Source: Salminus brasiliensis
Lineage: Eukaryota > Chordata > Actinopteri > Characiformes > Bryconidae
Direction: 5' to 3'
DNA: 64,000 nucleotides
NCBI RefSeq assembly: GCF_030463535.1
Contig: NC_132900.1
Coordinates: 27,689,956 to 27,753,955 of the forward strand
The position numbers and the translations under genes were made by a program. Shown one piece after another: positions 1-9,944 of the stretch. The first letter of the stretch is position 1; each line of letters starts with the position of its first letter. The notes beneath the pieces were generated by a model, which ran no database searches, was not told the origin of the DNA, and saw nothing but the letters and a program-made list of their open reading frames with translations.

Positions 1-620
1 TATATAAAACCACCTTTTAAACACCATAGTAACCGCTATAGCAACCACATGGAACACCCTAGCAAACACCTAAAATATCATAGCAACCGCTAGTTTTACC
101 CTAGTGACCACGCAGCAGACAAAGCATCTAGTTATTGATGCCATCCTTCAGAGAAAACCACAGCAACCACCTGGACTACCGTAGCAACTCCCTTGCAACA
201 CTTTAGCAACACACCAACAGCAAACACCTGGAATACTGTATAAAACCACCTTTAAACACCATAGTAACCGTTATAGCAACCACATGGAACACCTTAGCAA
301 CCGCTAGTTTTAACCTAGTGACCACATAGCAGACAAAGCATCAATTATTGGTGCCATCCTTCAGAGAAAACCACAGTAACCACCTAGTCTACCGTAGCAA
401 CTCCCTTGCAACACTTTAACAAGCACTTAGCAACACACCAACAGCAAACACCTGTATAAAACCATATTTCATACACTTGTATAAAACCACATTTTAAACA
501 CCATAGTAACCGCTATAGCAACCACATCGAACACCCTAGCATACCATACCTAAAATACCATAGCAACCGCTAGTTTTACCCTAGTGACCACGTAGCAGAC
601 GTAGCATCTAGTTATTGAGG
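1..620. repeat. Degenerate CAACCAC-type tandem repeat, about 238-bp higher-order period
   Basis: Short units of roughly 20 bp built around 'tagcaaccacatggaac' fill this stretch. A longer unit beginning 'tataaaaccacc' recurs near 1, 239 and 479, giving a period of about 238 bp. The same short motif returns in toe1 introns and, in reverse orientation, in tesk2 intron 6. It runs off the left edge. Confidence 0.85.
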
Positions 621-890
621 CCTTTGACACTGGGAAGGTGAGGACAAGCACATGCCTCCTCCGGTACATGTGAAGTCAGCCTCTGCCTCTGCCTGTCTAA
701 CTGCCACTAGTGCAGCATCAGCAGCTCTCAGAGGAAAGCGCCGGACCCCAGCTCTGATACATCAGCCAACTGACATCTCTGCTGGCATAATGGGAGTGAT
801 GAGGGGACAGAGCGCCATCTACCAGCCCAGAGAGAGTACAGTGCCCTCTTGGGCTCCGGCTGCTGATGGCAAAGCAGTGTGTATACGGTA
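620..890 (-). repeat. Dispersed repeat of a type common in otophysan fishes
   Basis: Read on the minus strand this resembles a high-copy fish repeat with the landmarks 'gctgatgtatc', 'gcgctttcctctgag', 'tgacttcacatgtaccgg' and 'aggaggcatgtgcttgtc'. Related fragments occur near 8500-8600 ('ggactctggctgctgatgg') and 37270-37560. It explains the open frames here and argues against this being the terminal exon of the selenoprotein gene. Confidence 0.6.
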
Positions 891-934
891 TACGCTGAGA
901 GACAAGCAGAGACAATGTAGAGATATATGCTCAC

Positions 935-1043
935 AGTGCAGTTGCAGATGTCTCGGTGGTACGTGGCTCTGATGGCGGCCTCCACGTAGGGCAGGTGAAG
1001 GTAACTGTACGGCAGGATGATGTGAAAGGTTAGCCTGCCACAG
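935..1043 (-). CDS. selenop2: Selenoprotein P-like exon 3
   Basis: 109 nt after a strong pyrimidine tract ending GACTAG. It completes the split arginine, then reads C-G-R-L-T-F-H-I-I-L-P-Y and L-P-Y-V-E-A-A-I-R, and ends at D-I-C-N-C-T before a GTGAGC donor in phase 0. The next exon was not found in the window. Confidence 0.75.
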
Positions 1044-1857
1044 CTAGTCAGACAGAGAGACAGAGGGAGGGACAGAGACAAGGGAGAGGCATAAGTGTAC
1101 ATGAATAGGCCTCAATTTCTCAGTTGTCTTTCCGTGCTTCATATTTTGACCTTGTATGACATGGTTAGTGGACTCCAGATCTACTGGACCAGACAAATCA
1201 GTGATGCAAACATCTGCTCCACTGAGAGAACCAGAACTAGGACAGTCTCTGCATCAGCAGGCTTCCGTTTCTTCCCTCGCTTGCAGTGAACAGCGTACCG
1301 ATCGTAAACTAAGAAGTCGTCCTTGTCTCCACGCAGGGTCGCCCACACGTCCGACTGCAGTGGACTCTGCTGGAAGACCGGGATACCCTCAGCGGTCCTT
1401 TTCTTCAGCTCCCAGTACATGGCTCTGGAATGGGCCTTCTGCTCGTTCACCACCAAAAAGCCCACCTGCGTCAGATTGCTCCGAGACAGCTTATCACGCA
1501 GACCACCCAACCTGCACAAAGCACAAGCTCTGACCTTCAGACATCTGACCTGGTCTTACTCACCAATACAGAATAATACAGAGATCCCAAAATTTCCCCC
1601 CTTTTCCCATTTTTATCACCCCCCTCCCCCTCTTATTACCTGGCGGCCTGCGTGAGGCAGAATTGTCAGCTGGCCTTCAGCAGAGCCACCACGGCCACTT
1701 TTCCCAGCAGCTCCGTCATGGGGGCCTGGCCATCGATCTGCCAGTGTGGAGCGGGCTTACAGATCCGTGATCCGTTATTGTCCCCCTCTACGAATAGCGG
1801 GGACGCCCAGAGCAGAGCGGGCAAAGCGGACAAACACAGAACCAACAGACCCTGCAT
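935..1857 (-). CDS. selenop2: Selenoprotein P-like gene, 5' part (three coding exons; 3' part off the left edge)
   Basis: Selenoprotein P is a secreted, selenium-carrying glycoprotein. Three exons join in phase: 1857-1640, 1511-1299 and 1043-935, encoding 180 residues. Residues 1-18 form a hydrophobic signal peptide. A thioredoxin-like domain follows, with V-A-L-L-K-A-S then TGA (residue 64, at 1668-1666) then Q-F-C, the U-x-x-C redox motif of the family. Exon 2 carries D-D-F-L-V-Y-D-R and exon 3 continues C-G-R-L, then L-P-Y-V-E-A-A-I and a C-N-C-T ending, all matching the family order. Splice sites are GTAATA/GTGCAG, GTACGC/GACTAG, and a GTGAGC donor after exon 3. The C-terminal region, stop codon and SECIS element are not visible: the sequence just downstream is a dispersed repeat, so they probably lie beyond position 1. 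The choice of the fish 'b/2' paralogue over 'a' is a guess; family membership is firm. Confidence 0.8.
1299..1511 (-). CDS. selenop2: Selenoprotein P-like exon 2
   Basis: 213 nt between a TTTGTGCAG acceptor and a GTACGC donor. It encodes L-G-G-L-R-D-K-L through V-G-F-L-V-V-N-E to D-D-F-L-V-Y-D-R, the central strands of the thioredoxin-like domain. The arginine codon is split across the junction with exon 3. Confidence 0.8.
1640..1857 (-). CDS. selenop2: Selenoprotein P-like exon 1 (signal peptide and Sec codon)
   Basis: 218 nt, ending in phase 2 at a GTAATA donor. It starts with ATG at 1857 and a leucine-rich leader of about 18 residues. A conceptual translation stops at TGA 1668-1666, but the reading frame continues Q-F-C-L-T-Q-A-A-R into a good donor, as expected for recoded UGA. 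A simple ORF finder would truncate the protein here. Confidence 0.8.
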
Positions 1858-2355
1858 CGTCCCGGCCTGATTCTACAGCTGAATGCAACAGACATACAAA
1901 GGTTAGTTTCCAGGTCCTTCTGATGACTGGAGCACAATTAAAGGGCCACATTGTAACCAATGAAAAATGTAACCCTCACTGGATTGTGGTCCAAGCTTGC
2001 CTACGCTCCTCCTACCGCCGTGCCGGAGTCGTCTCTGCACTAGATTTCCCTGATTGAAGACTAGAAAGACCTTCTGATGATGTATCCTGAAGGTGGGCGG
2101 AGCCTTGTAGTTTGGAAATACTACAAGATATTTGGGGAAGGCTAATTATATAGTGTGGTCTGCTAGGAAACGTCTGTAGCGTCTGTATTTGTTAGCTGCT
2201 GCATCGGTATTTACATCAGCTAGAGCCAGGATTTTTGAGTATTCTCAGTGGTTGCATGCATTTGTGTGATTGTAATGCATTCTGGGTATTGTAGTGAGAG
2301 AGTTTGGGAACAGTGGGGGAAGCCACCAGGAATGAACATCAGGAATGTAGAGCTA
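1858..2355. other. Upstream region of the selenoprotein P-like gene
   Basis: This non-coding stretch should hold the 5' UTR and promoter of the minus-strand gene. On the minus strand a possible acceptor, TTGCATTCAG, lies about 20-30 bases before the ATG and would fit a separate 5' UTR exon. No convincing TATA box or other site was recognised. Confidence 0.35.
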
Positions 2356-2806
2356 GGGCCCGATTTTAGCGGTCTTTTGGAGAGTCGTCAACCGTGGACC
2401 ATACAGCTTGATTTAGGGTGTGTCGGTGTATCTTTGAAACACTCAAAAGTCATGGACTAAGTCTCTCTATTAATCATGGGTGTGTTTTGGAGCGTAACGT
2501 ACAGTAATAAACCAATTAGTGTGTACGAGCGTCGGGCTGCACGCTTGACAATTCACTGCCAAGACAACAACGCACGTCTGACTGTTGACGTCTGCCTGGG
2601 TTGTTTTCGGTCAGTGGAGCTCCTCCTGTGTTTTCGGTAGCTGAGATACATAGCAACACGCCAGAAACTGACCTGAACACCCCTCATTTCGAGACCACCG
2701 CGCCCATCAGCGTAGATATAGTCGTAAGCTCTGTTGCTATTTAAGCGACGCAGGCGGAAGGTGTGAAAATAGACTGCTGCCTTGCACAGGGTGTAAGATA
2801 GGCCCC
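2356..2806. mobile_element. MITE with GGGCCC...-type terminal inverted repeats, copy 1
   Basis: Begins 'gggcccgattttag' and ends 'gtaagataggcccc', so the two ends are inverted repeats of about 13 bp. The interior ('ccatacagcttgatttaggg', 'ctcctcctgtgttttcggt', 'gccagaaactgacctg') matches copy 2 at 18146-18691 in the same order. There is no coding capacity. Confidence 0.7.
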
Positions 2807-3570
2807 TAATCTTTGGAGGCTTTTGTAGAACTCTAATGCTAATGCCAATGCTAGTTTTTAACCTGAAAGCCCATTAAAGCCCAACGCTAAAGCAAGATTA
2901 TGGTCAAATATAAAATATATATGGATTTCCCTTTAAGACAAAGTCATGATAGCATCTGCCTTTAGTTCTGCACTGGAGTTACAAGGCTAATGTGGCTAAC
3001 AGGTTAGCTTATAACCACCACAAACTGCATTAAAACCTGCTAATTTCATTCCAGACATGTTATCTGTAAGCCTGGCCAAAACTTATCATACTGAACAGCT
3101 AAAAACATTGTAAGATGAGCCTGTACTCTTAGAGATAGCGGAAGGTCCTGCAGTATCTAGAAACTAAATAGGCTAAGCAAGTCTAACCCAGATAGCGAGC
3201 GTTTATCAGTACGCTGGCTCGGTAAGGTCGGCACCCCACTGACTGTTTGCCTTGGACCACCCTTGGACCACCCAGATAATGGTCACGCATACAATATCTA
3301 GTTTTAATTTTCTCTGACAGATTTGTAATGAGACTTTTATTTTAGAAAATAAACGAAGACAAATATTATAAACAACTGAGAGATGATAATAATAATGATA
3401 ATAATAATACTGACAAGGTCTGTTAATAAAGGATGTTGCTGCTGAAACTTTACTTATTACTAGTTTTTTACTAAATTATGAAGGATTACAAAATAAAAGT
3501 TGGACTTTTGGTGGAAAACAAGCAATGAAAAATGCCTTAACCACCGACGAGGACGCCCCGAAAAAGAACG
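2807..3570. other. Intergenic, nothing recognised
   Basis: AT-rich non-coding DNA with a short ATA-rich run near 3390-3410. No exon, RNA gene or repeat boundary could be supported. Confidence 0.4.
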
Positions 3571-3803
3571 TGAACAGTTAGCGTTGCCGTTAGTGGGCCA
3601 ACAGTGGTCCGCTAGCCTCTTGCTATCAGGCCTGAGGTAGTTGTAGGCTTCTACTACGTGTTACTAGCTTCATTAGCTTCGTAGCTCCAGTTCAAAACCA
3701 ATAAATAAATAATAAAAAAGATAATAAAGTAATAATAATAGTAGTAATATAATATAATATAATAATAAAATAATAAAAAAATAATAAATAATAAAGCTAA
3801 CAC

Positions 3804-4510
3804 GAAATGGAAGCTAGCCAACAGTTAACAGTTAGGTAACGGTTAGTAAATCATCACACACTCCCCTCAAACCGGACAAATGTAGGCCACAGCTAAAAGC
3901 CTGAATGCTAACTGGTGGAGTTTGGAGTTAATGCTAGGACTACGTGTTAGCTTCATTAGCCTCGTAGCTCCAGTTCACAACCAAAGAAGCAGTCAAGGTT
4001 TCTGAAAGTGTCTAAAATATACATTCATGGAGCTGTGAGGCTAATGTAGCTAACACAAGACAAAACACCAGACAGAACTAGTTAGCATGACAGTAGGACT
4101 AGCCATCTTGAGGCCTAACTGTTGTTATAGAGAACAGTGTGTCAGAAACCACAGAAATAAGACCATTAGAGGTTGAAGGCAAGTGCGTGACAATTTACCA
4201 TGAGCTGTTTTCAAACGATTGGCTATTTATAAGCGTCTATGTCTTGTTAGCTACATTAGCCTTGTAGCACAGGGCAAAACAGAAGAACGTGTTTGGTGTC
4301 TGAAATGGAAGCTAGCCAACAGTTAACAGTTAGGTAACGGTAAGTAAATCATCACACACTCCCCTCAAACCGGCACTGTTTATAAAAACAGACGAAAGTA
4401 GACCACAGCTAAAAGCAGGAGTCGTCATTTTGAAGCCAGAATGCTAACTGGTGGAGTTTGGAGTTAATGCTAGGACTACGTGTTAGCTTCATTAGCCTCG
4501 TAGCTCCAGC
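3804..4510. repeat. Local direct duplication (segments about 498-540 bp apart)
   Basis: The stretch 3804-3975 ('gaaatggaagctagccaac', 'atcacacactcccctcaaac', 'gctaactggtggagtttgg', 'ttagcctcgtagctccag') recurs at 4303-4510 with small insertions. The sequence is intergenic and rich in TTAGC words. Confidence 0.75.
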
Positions 4511-7500
4511 CAGGTTTAAAAGACACCCTGAAAGTGTCTAAAAACTGAGAGTTTAAAGTTTAATGCTATTACTAGTTGTAAGTTAGCTGGTGCTACATTA
4601 GCCACATTAGTGCTAACTAAAAAAAGCAAACATGTCTTGGCTGATTAGCTACATTCTGAGGTGAAGGGGCTGAACTCCATTGCCCTAAACACGTTTAACA
4701 CCTCATCAACACCTAGCACTGCAGTTGTCCTCATGTGGAGCAGCCAGACGTCCCCAGAAGATCAAAATGTGGATGTTTGCATCATCTCGAGCACATTTAG
4801 TCCCCATAAAGAGCTAAAAACACACACGCAAAACATTCCAAATCTCAATAATGAACCATTTTAGAAAAGTAACAGTGATCCGTTACTTGTTGAAATCTAC
4901 CTACCTCTGTTATCTCGCTCGGCCTGTCCTCCAACCCCAAAAAACAAGTGGCGTCTGTTTACTCAGCACTTTTTAAAGGCTCGTCCAGCCCAGGCTGCCC
5001 TCCCCTGCACAAACACACACAACCAATGCAGGCACAGTTCAGGGCCTTGGGCTTCTACTACATCCAAAGCAATTGATTTTCTCATCCAAAGCAAACCTCC
5101 AAATCCATTCGCAGTAATCCATTACCCTCCACGCTGTTGATCCGGCTGGAAGGCCGTAATGACATCATTTGCAAGTGGGTCAAGCTTGGAGGGTGAAATA
5201 GGTACAAAAGCACAGGCCATTCCCGGTTTGAGTACCGGGCCGGTGAGCTTAGGTACGGTAGGTAAGACAAAAAAGGACACCGATGGAAAAATCACACCAT
5301 TGAGTCACAAATTCCACCATATTATTGGATTTGGAATTGGAGACAGATGAGCGACAAGATAAGAAGTATCAGAAATGTCCATGAAAGTGCTTGTGGACGA
5401 TGTTCTGCACTGTAAAGCGGCCGTATGGGCGCTAATGCGAGAAGCAGATGACAGTGAAAATGTGGCTTGGACGTTTGCTCAGCCTTATTTGAGCTCCCCA
5501 CTCGCTGGCGCGGACTGTTGACCATTTGGCGCTGTTTGTTTGAGCTAAACATTTGGCAATCCTGACACATGGAAGGCCATGAAAACAGCCTGGAGTTCGG
5601 CGGGACGGCTTCTAGGGGAATGACTGAGAGAGCGGGGTTTTCATTATTGACCAATCAGAAGCTTCTCCCACATACCAGTGGAGATGTCCAGTCCAGGGCC
5701 AGACGCCACTGAGAGCTGATGATTTCCCTCGAATCAGAAATGCCGCATCAACGTTTTCCACTGCGGGCCATCTGTGGGGCCAAGAGGCCCTTAAATGGAG
5801 CTCTACAGCTACTTTAATGGTTCAGATTTAGGTTTTGGGTTTGGGTTTAAACCTGAGCTCTACAGAAACTTTCCAAGGGATTTCACATGGATTGACATTC
5901 TCATTGTTAGCGCCATTAGCTACGACTGGCCGTACCAGCATGGACGCTAATTGGTCCTCATGGCCCTGATGAGAGACTGCACATGGAAATGGCACATCTA
6001 GAACCAACCCCGGGCCTTTTGTTAGCTCCCTCTGTTACCAGAATCAATGACCCATTTGGTCAAGAAACGAGTGAGCAGCCAATTTCACTACATGTCCAAA
6101 AGTTTGTAGACAGAGCTTTTAAAATCAACGCTAATAAGAGGGGGTTTATTGTCCTATTGCTGCAGTTATAGCTTCTACTCCTCTGCAAAGGCCTTTCATT
6201 AGATTTTGTTAGAACATTGCTGTGAGAATTTGATAGCATTTAGCCAGGTACTGATAATGGATTATTAGTCATAGACTCAAAAATGCCACACAAGCAGTAT
6301 TGGCTGGAGCTCCGGCACTCTAGAGAAGTCAGAGGACTCAGTGCTGCGGGCTTTATACCCCTCTATCTATCGGATGGCTTTGGGAACGGTGAGTTTAGAC
6401 CCATGCATGGCTGCTCCAGAGCGCCCTGTTACATGGCGATTGCATGCTCACGCATTAAAAGGAGTGTCTTCAATACCTTTAATATGGACTACATGTTCAG
6501 TCATGTCAACACAACTGTAAGTGCGTCATTCAGTGTGATAACCCTTTGCTGGGGAGGGTTCAATACCTCCTGTACATCAATAAGCACTGAGGCCCCGTCC
6601 TCACGTATAAGGGGAGACGTAGAGACATGGATATTAAAGGCCAAATTATAAAACAAGACAAACATATTCACCATTCGTGTCGCCTTTAACATGTCTGGAC
6701 GGAGCCTAATCCTTAGAAAATCACTGATCCTGGTTTGACAAGATAGGAAAAAGGTGGGCAAACCAGCCCAAATTCATACTGATGAGTTTGGTTATTTACA
6801 GTGTTGTTACGTCAGTGGGGGAATGGATTAATGCATCACTAAAGGTTAGCAATCTACATTTTTCCACCAATTTTAGCCAATTCTGAGTCAATTATCCTGT
6901 TTACAGCTTTACTTTCTAATTTCGTGCTGATGTGCTGGTTTAGCTTCTGCTTTACTATTACTCACACCTCTCCCCGAGGCTTTAGCGTGTTATTTGGGAC
7001 CAAAAAGATCCTGAAAGTGAAGAAAAGAGACTTAGAGTCTTTAGTACTGGACTCCTAAACCTCCTATAGAGCCTAAGTGACGGCCACGGACAGAAAGCTC
7101 CATATTTGGGGAACTTTAAAGGGTTAAACGAACCTTCAGATAATCCACATTAACTCTTTTGTGGACACAGTCATTCAATGTTTCCTCTAAACCGAAGATT
7201 ATTAAAACGGACGCAGCGACAGCCTTTAATCATCTGTTCCAGAGCATCCTGGAACATTGCTCTGAGGATGTGATTGCATTTAACCACGTGACATCAGGTA
7301 CAGATATCTGACAGCTACTTCTGGTCACTGAATTACAACCGATCCTGGGGCAGGGCAGTTACTGAAATGAAAACCAGGCAAACAAACACAAAATCAAATG
7401 TGACTCCATTTTCTTCTCGCTTTATTTTTTTGTCAGGAGTAGCCTGTCCATCGTTTGTTTGGTCGGCGTTCTTGCACAAGTCAACAGCAAGAAGCAGTAA

Positions 7501-9521
7501 GAAGGAGCGTTAAGCAAGCGGCCTGATCTCTTACTACTTCCTTCAGAGTGGGGGAACCTACCGACAGACCCCTTATTATAGTGGTGGCGAAGGAAACCAG
7601 GGGTCGCCACGAATCTACAAAACAAATCCAGCCATTTTACTGCCTCTGTCAACCCACCAGTGACCCTACAGCCAGAGTTTTATATGGAATGTCGATGGTA
7701 AGAGATGGGAAATCTGCAAAAAGCAGGGGTTCTTTGGGGGCTATTTTGCCCCAGAACTCCCTGCATGTACCCCATCCACCATGAACAGAGATTTGAGCCC
7801 AATCATCTTTAATACCAGCATTAAAAACAATGTCTGAGGTATCAGGCAGTGTATTCATAACCATGCCATCTCATGTCATAACTTTCTTATGTAGCTTGTA
7901 AAGGGCTGGTTCTATTCAACACCACTGTAAACGATTCAGATCCGGCAGGTTTAAACACCCCCTTTAAAGATAAATGAAGCCAGAGGCTGAAGGGTGATAC
8001 TTGAAACTGGTTAAAGTGATGATTTATTTATTCAGAAATCAAGTTTACTCGATCACTCAAGACAAGTCTAAAGCCTCGCTCTTCAGGTTTTGCGCAGCAG
8101 CTTCAGGGCTAATATAGCCGACAATCAATGGAAGCCACCAATGAACATTTAGCCACTGTATAATAAACTGTTATCTAGTTACCAGACAACAGTGTAAACT
8201 GGATTCCTGGCTGAATCATCATTTTAACCTAACAGCAGGTCGACATACTTGATTAACCATAGTTCTTACTTAGGTTAGAACTTGACGACGATCTAAACCT
8301 CTTATTATACGGATAAACAGTCTCTGAAATCCTCTACAACCCAATTAAAGGAATATCTTAGCAAAGGTTCAAATGAACATGATTTATCCCCGGCCCCCAG
8401 ATGCAGTCAATCAGCCAAGACAGGACTGAGGTCTGTGCTTCTTTACTTGAGAATGGGAGATGGTAGGCTAACATAGCTAGCTTCCCCCCTAGCGTAACCC
8501 CATCCCTGAGAGAGTGAGGCCAATTGTGCTTTCTTGGACTCTGGCTGCTGATGGCAAGCAGCATGGCCCGGGACTCCGAGCCTCCTATTTGGTTTTATTT
8601 TAACAATCATCTCACCGTAAACATCCGGGCGTGTTTCTGCATTTATTTATGGAAATGAAATCTGTGACCGTTCCAGTCCAGTCTTTGTTAGCATTATTAG
8701 CTTAGCATCTTCCACTAACTAAGACATCAGACCTCTGTCCTGGCTGATAGACTACATATTTTACCAAACCTTTAAGAACACTGAGCAGTTTAGGTTGTTA
8801 ATGATATGTGCATTAACCACAATATAACCCTCTGACTGAAGTCACACTCCCGAACACTGTTAGACATGATGAAACCTAAATAGGCACAGTTAGGGACGAC
8901 CCGATCCATTGTTCCCGCCCTTGATTGGTTACCGATTGTGACATTCTGGACTGACATAGTTAGTTTGGTAGCCTTATATCTTCTAATCCAGTCTGACTGA
9001 CCTCCCTCAGCATTCAGCTGTCAGTGAAATCACTACATTGAGTGTGTGATATTCAGTGCTGGTTTAAAGCTGAACAAAGGTCAAATTAATGCTAAATGCT
9101 ACAATTAAGCATTACCAGATTACCAGCATTACCCCAAAAACAAAGACATGGTGGGACTGCATTTCCCCGTGTGGTTTAGACAGCATGGGCCAAAATGTCT
9201 GGAGAAAAAAAAAAAAGCAACTCAAATGCAGTGAAAGCTTTTCACACGCTCCTCACTGCTGCAGGCTGGGAATAATGTCTGTTAAGGGCGCCTACAGGAT
9301 GCCAGAGGGCACTGCTGTACAACACAGCAGTAAAAACGGAACTGATCGGATAGAGACTACCTCGGGTTCGAGATAGCTGATACCCAATCAGGTTAAATAG
9401 GCTTGGATCACCACAGTAGAACGGGAAGAATCTGGACATCCCTTGATATACATTGTAGAGGGCTGCTGTTGCTTGGACTTGTAATGTAGTAATTTCTGTT
9501 ATCCTTCTTCATCAAAAATAG

Positions 9522-9523
<2 letters not shown>
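4511..9523. other. Intergenic region with no supportable gene
   Basis: About 5 kb between the selenoprotein P-like gene and the 3' end of the THAP gene. Open frames are short and lack splice context or family similarity. Recognisable items are a fragment of the 'TTTGTGGACA' MITE family near 6088-6130 and a dispersed-repeat fragment near 8500-8600 ('ctctggctgctgatggcaag'). Confidence 0.45.

Positions 9524-9563
<40 letters not shown>
9524..9563. repeat. (CA)n microsatellite
   Basis: About 20 CA units just downstream of the THAP stop codon (minus strand), so probably in or beside its 3' UTR. Confidence 0.95.
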
Positions 9564-9564
<1 letters not shown>

Positions 9565-9569
9565 AAGTC

Positions 9570-9944
9570 TTAGGTCATAATTCCAATCAGTCCGTCATCG
9601 CCCGTGCCGTTGCCTTCAGGGCTATTGCACGCCGTTATGATGCCCAGGCCTAAATCCGCCAAGTCCTCCTGCATGCTGGTCGTCATCATCATTTTAGGCT
9701 CCAGGCGGTTACACAGCGTCCTGTAGGAGGGCAGGGGGTAGCCCAGTTCTCGCAGGAACTCGTACCCTTTGACTCCGACGGCGCAGCGGATCTTGCGGGC
9801 GGTCAGCACAGTGTTGTGAGACCACACGGCCCGCCGGGAGCGCTTGGCCAGGGTTAGGGCCCGGATCTGGTCCTCGTACAGAAACATCTGCAGTCCTTTT
9901 TCCATCTTGCTCAGCTTGTGCAGACGCTTCTTCATCTCCTCCGC
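9570..9944 (-). CDS. THAP gene, terminal exon (transposase-like helical region)
   Basis: 375 nt including the stop, after a TTTTGCCCTCCAG acceptor. It opens A-E-E-M-K-K-R-L-H-K-L, continuing the coiled coil of exon 3, then carries the conserved L-x-E-D-Q-I and W-S-H-N-T motifs and ends in a polar tail. Confidence 0.75.
   Translation of the reverse strand, partial: AEEMKKRLHKLSKMEKGLQMFLYEDQIRALTLAKRSRRAVWSHNTVLTARKIRCAVGVKGYEFLRELGYPLPSYRTLCNRLEPKMMMTTSMQEDLADLGLGIITACNSPEGNGTGDDGLIGIMT

Noticed and set aside
697-894. A minus-strand frame with a histidine-rich patch and Cys-TGA-Cys-Cys, resembling the C-terminal Sec region of selenoprotein P
   Set aside because: Reaching this frame needs a 40-nt intron, and the sequence matches a dispersed fish repeat (620-890), so the resemblance is probably coincidental.
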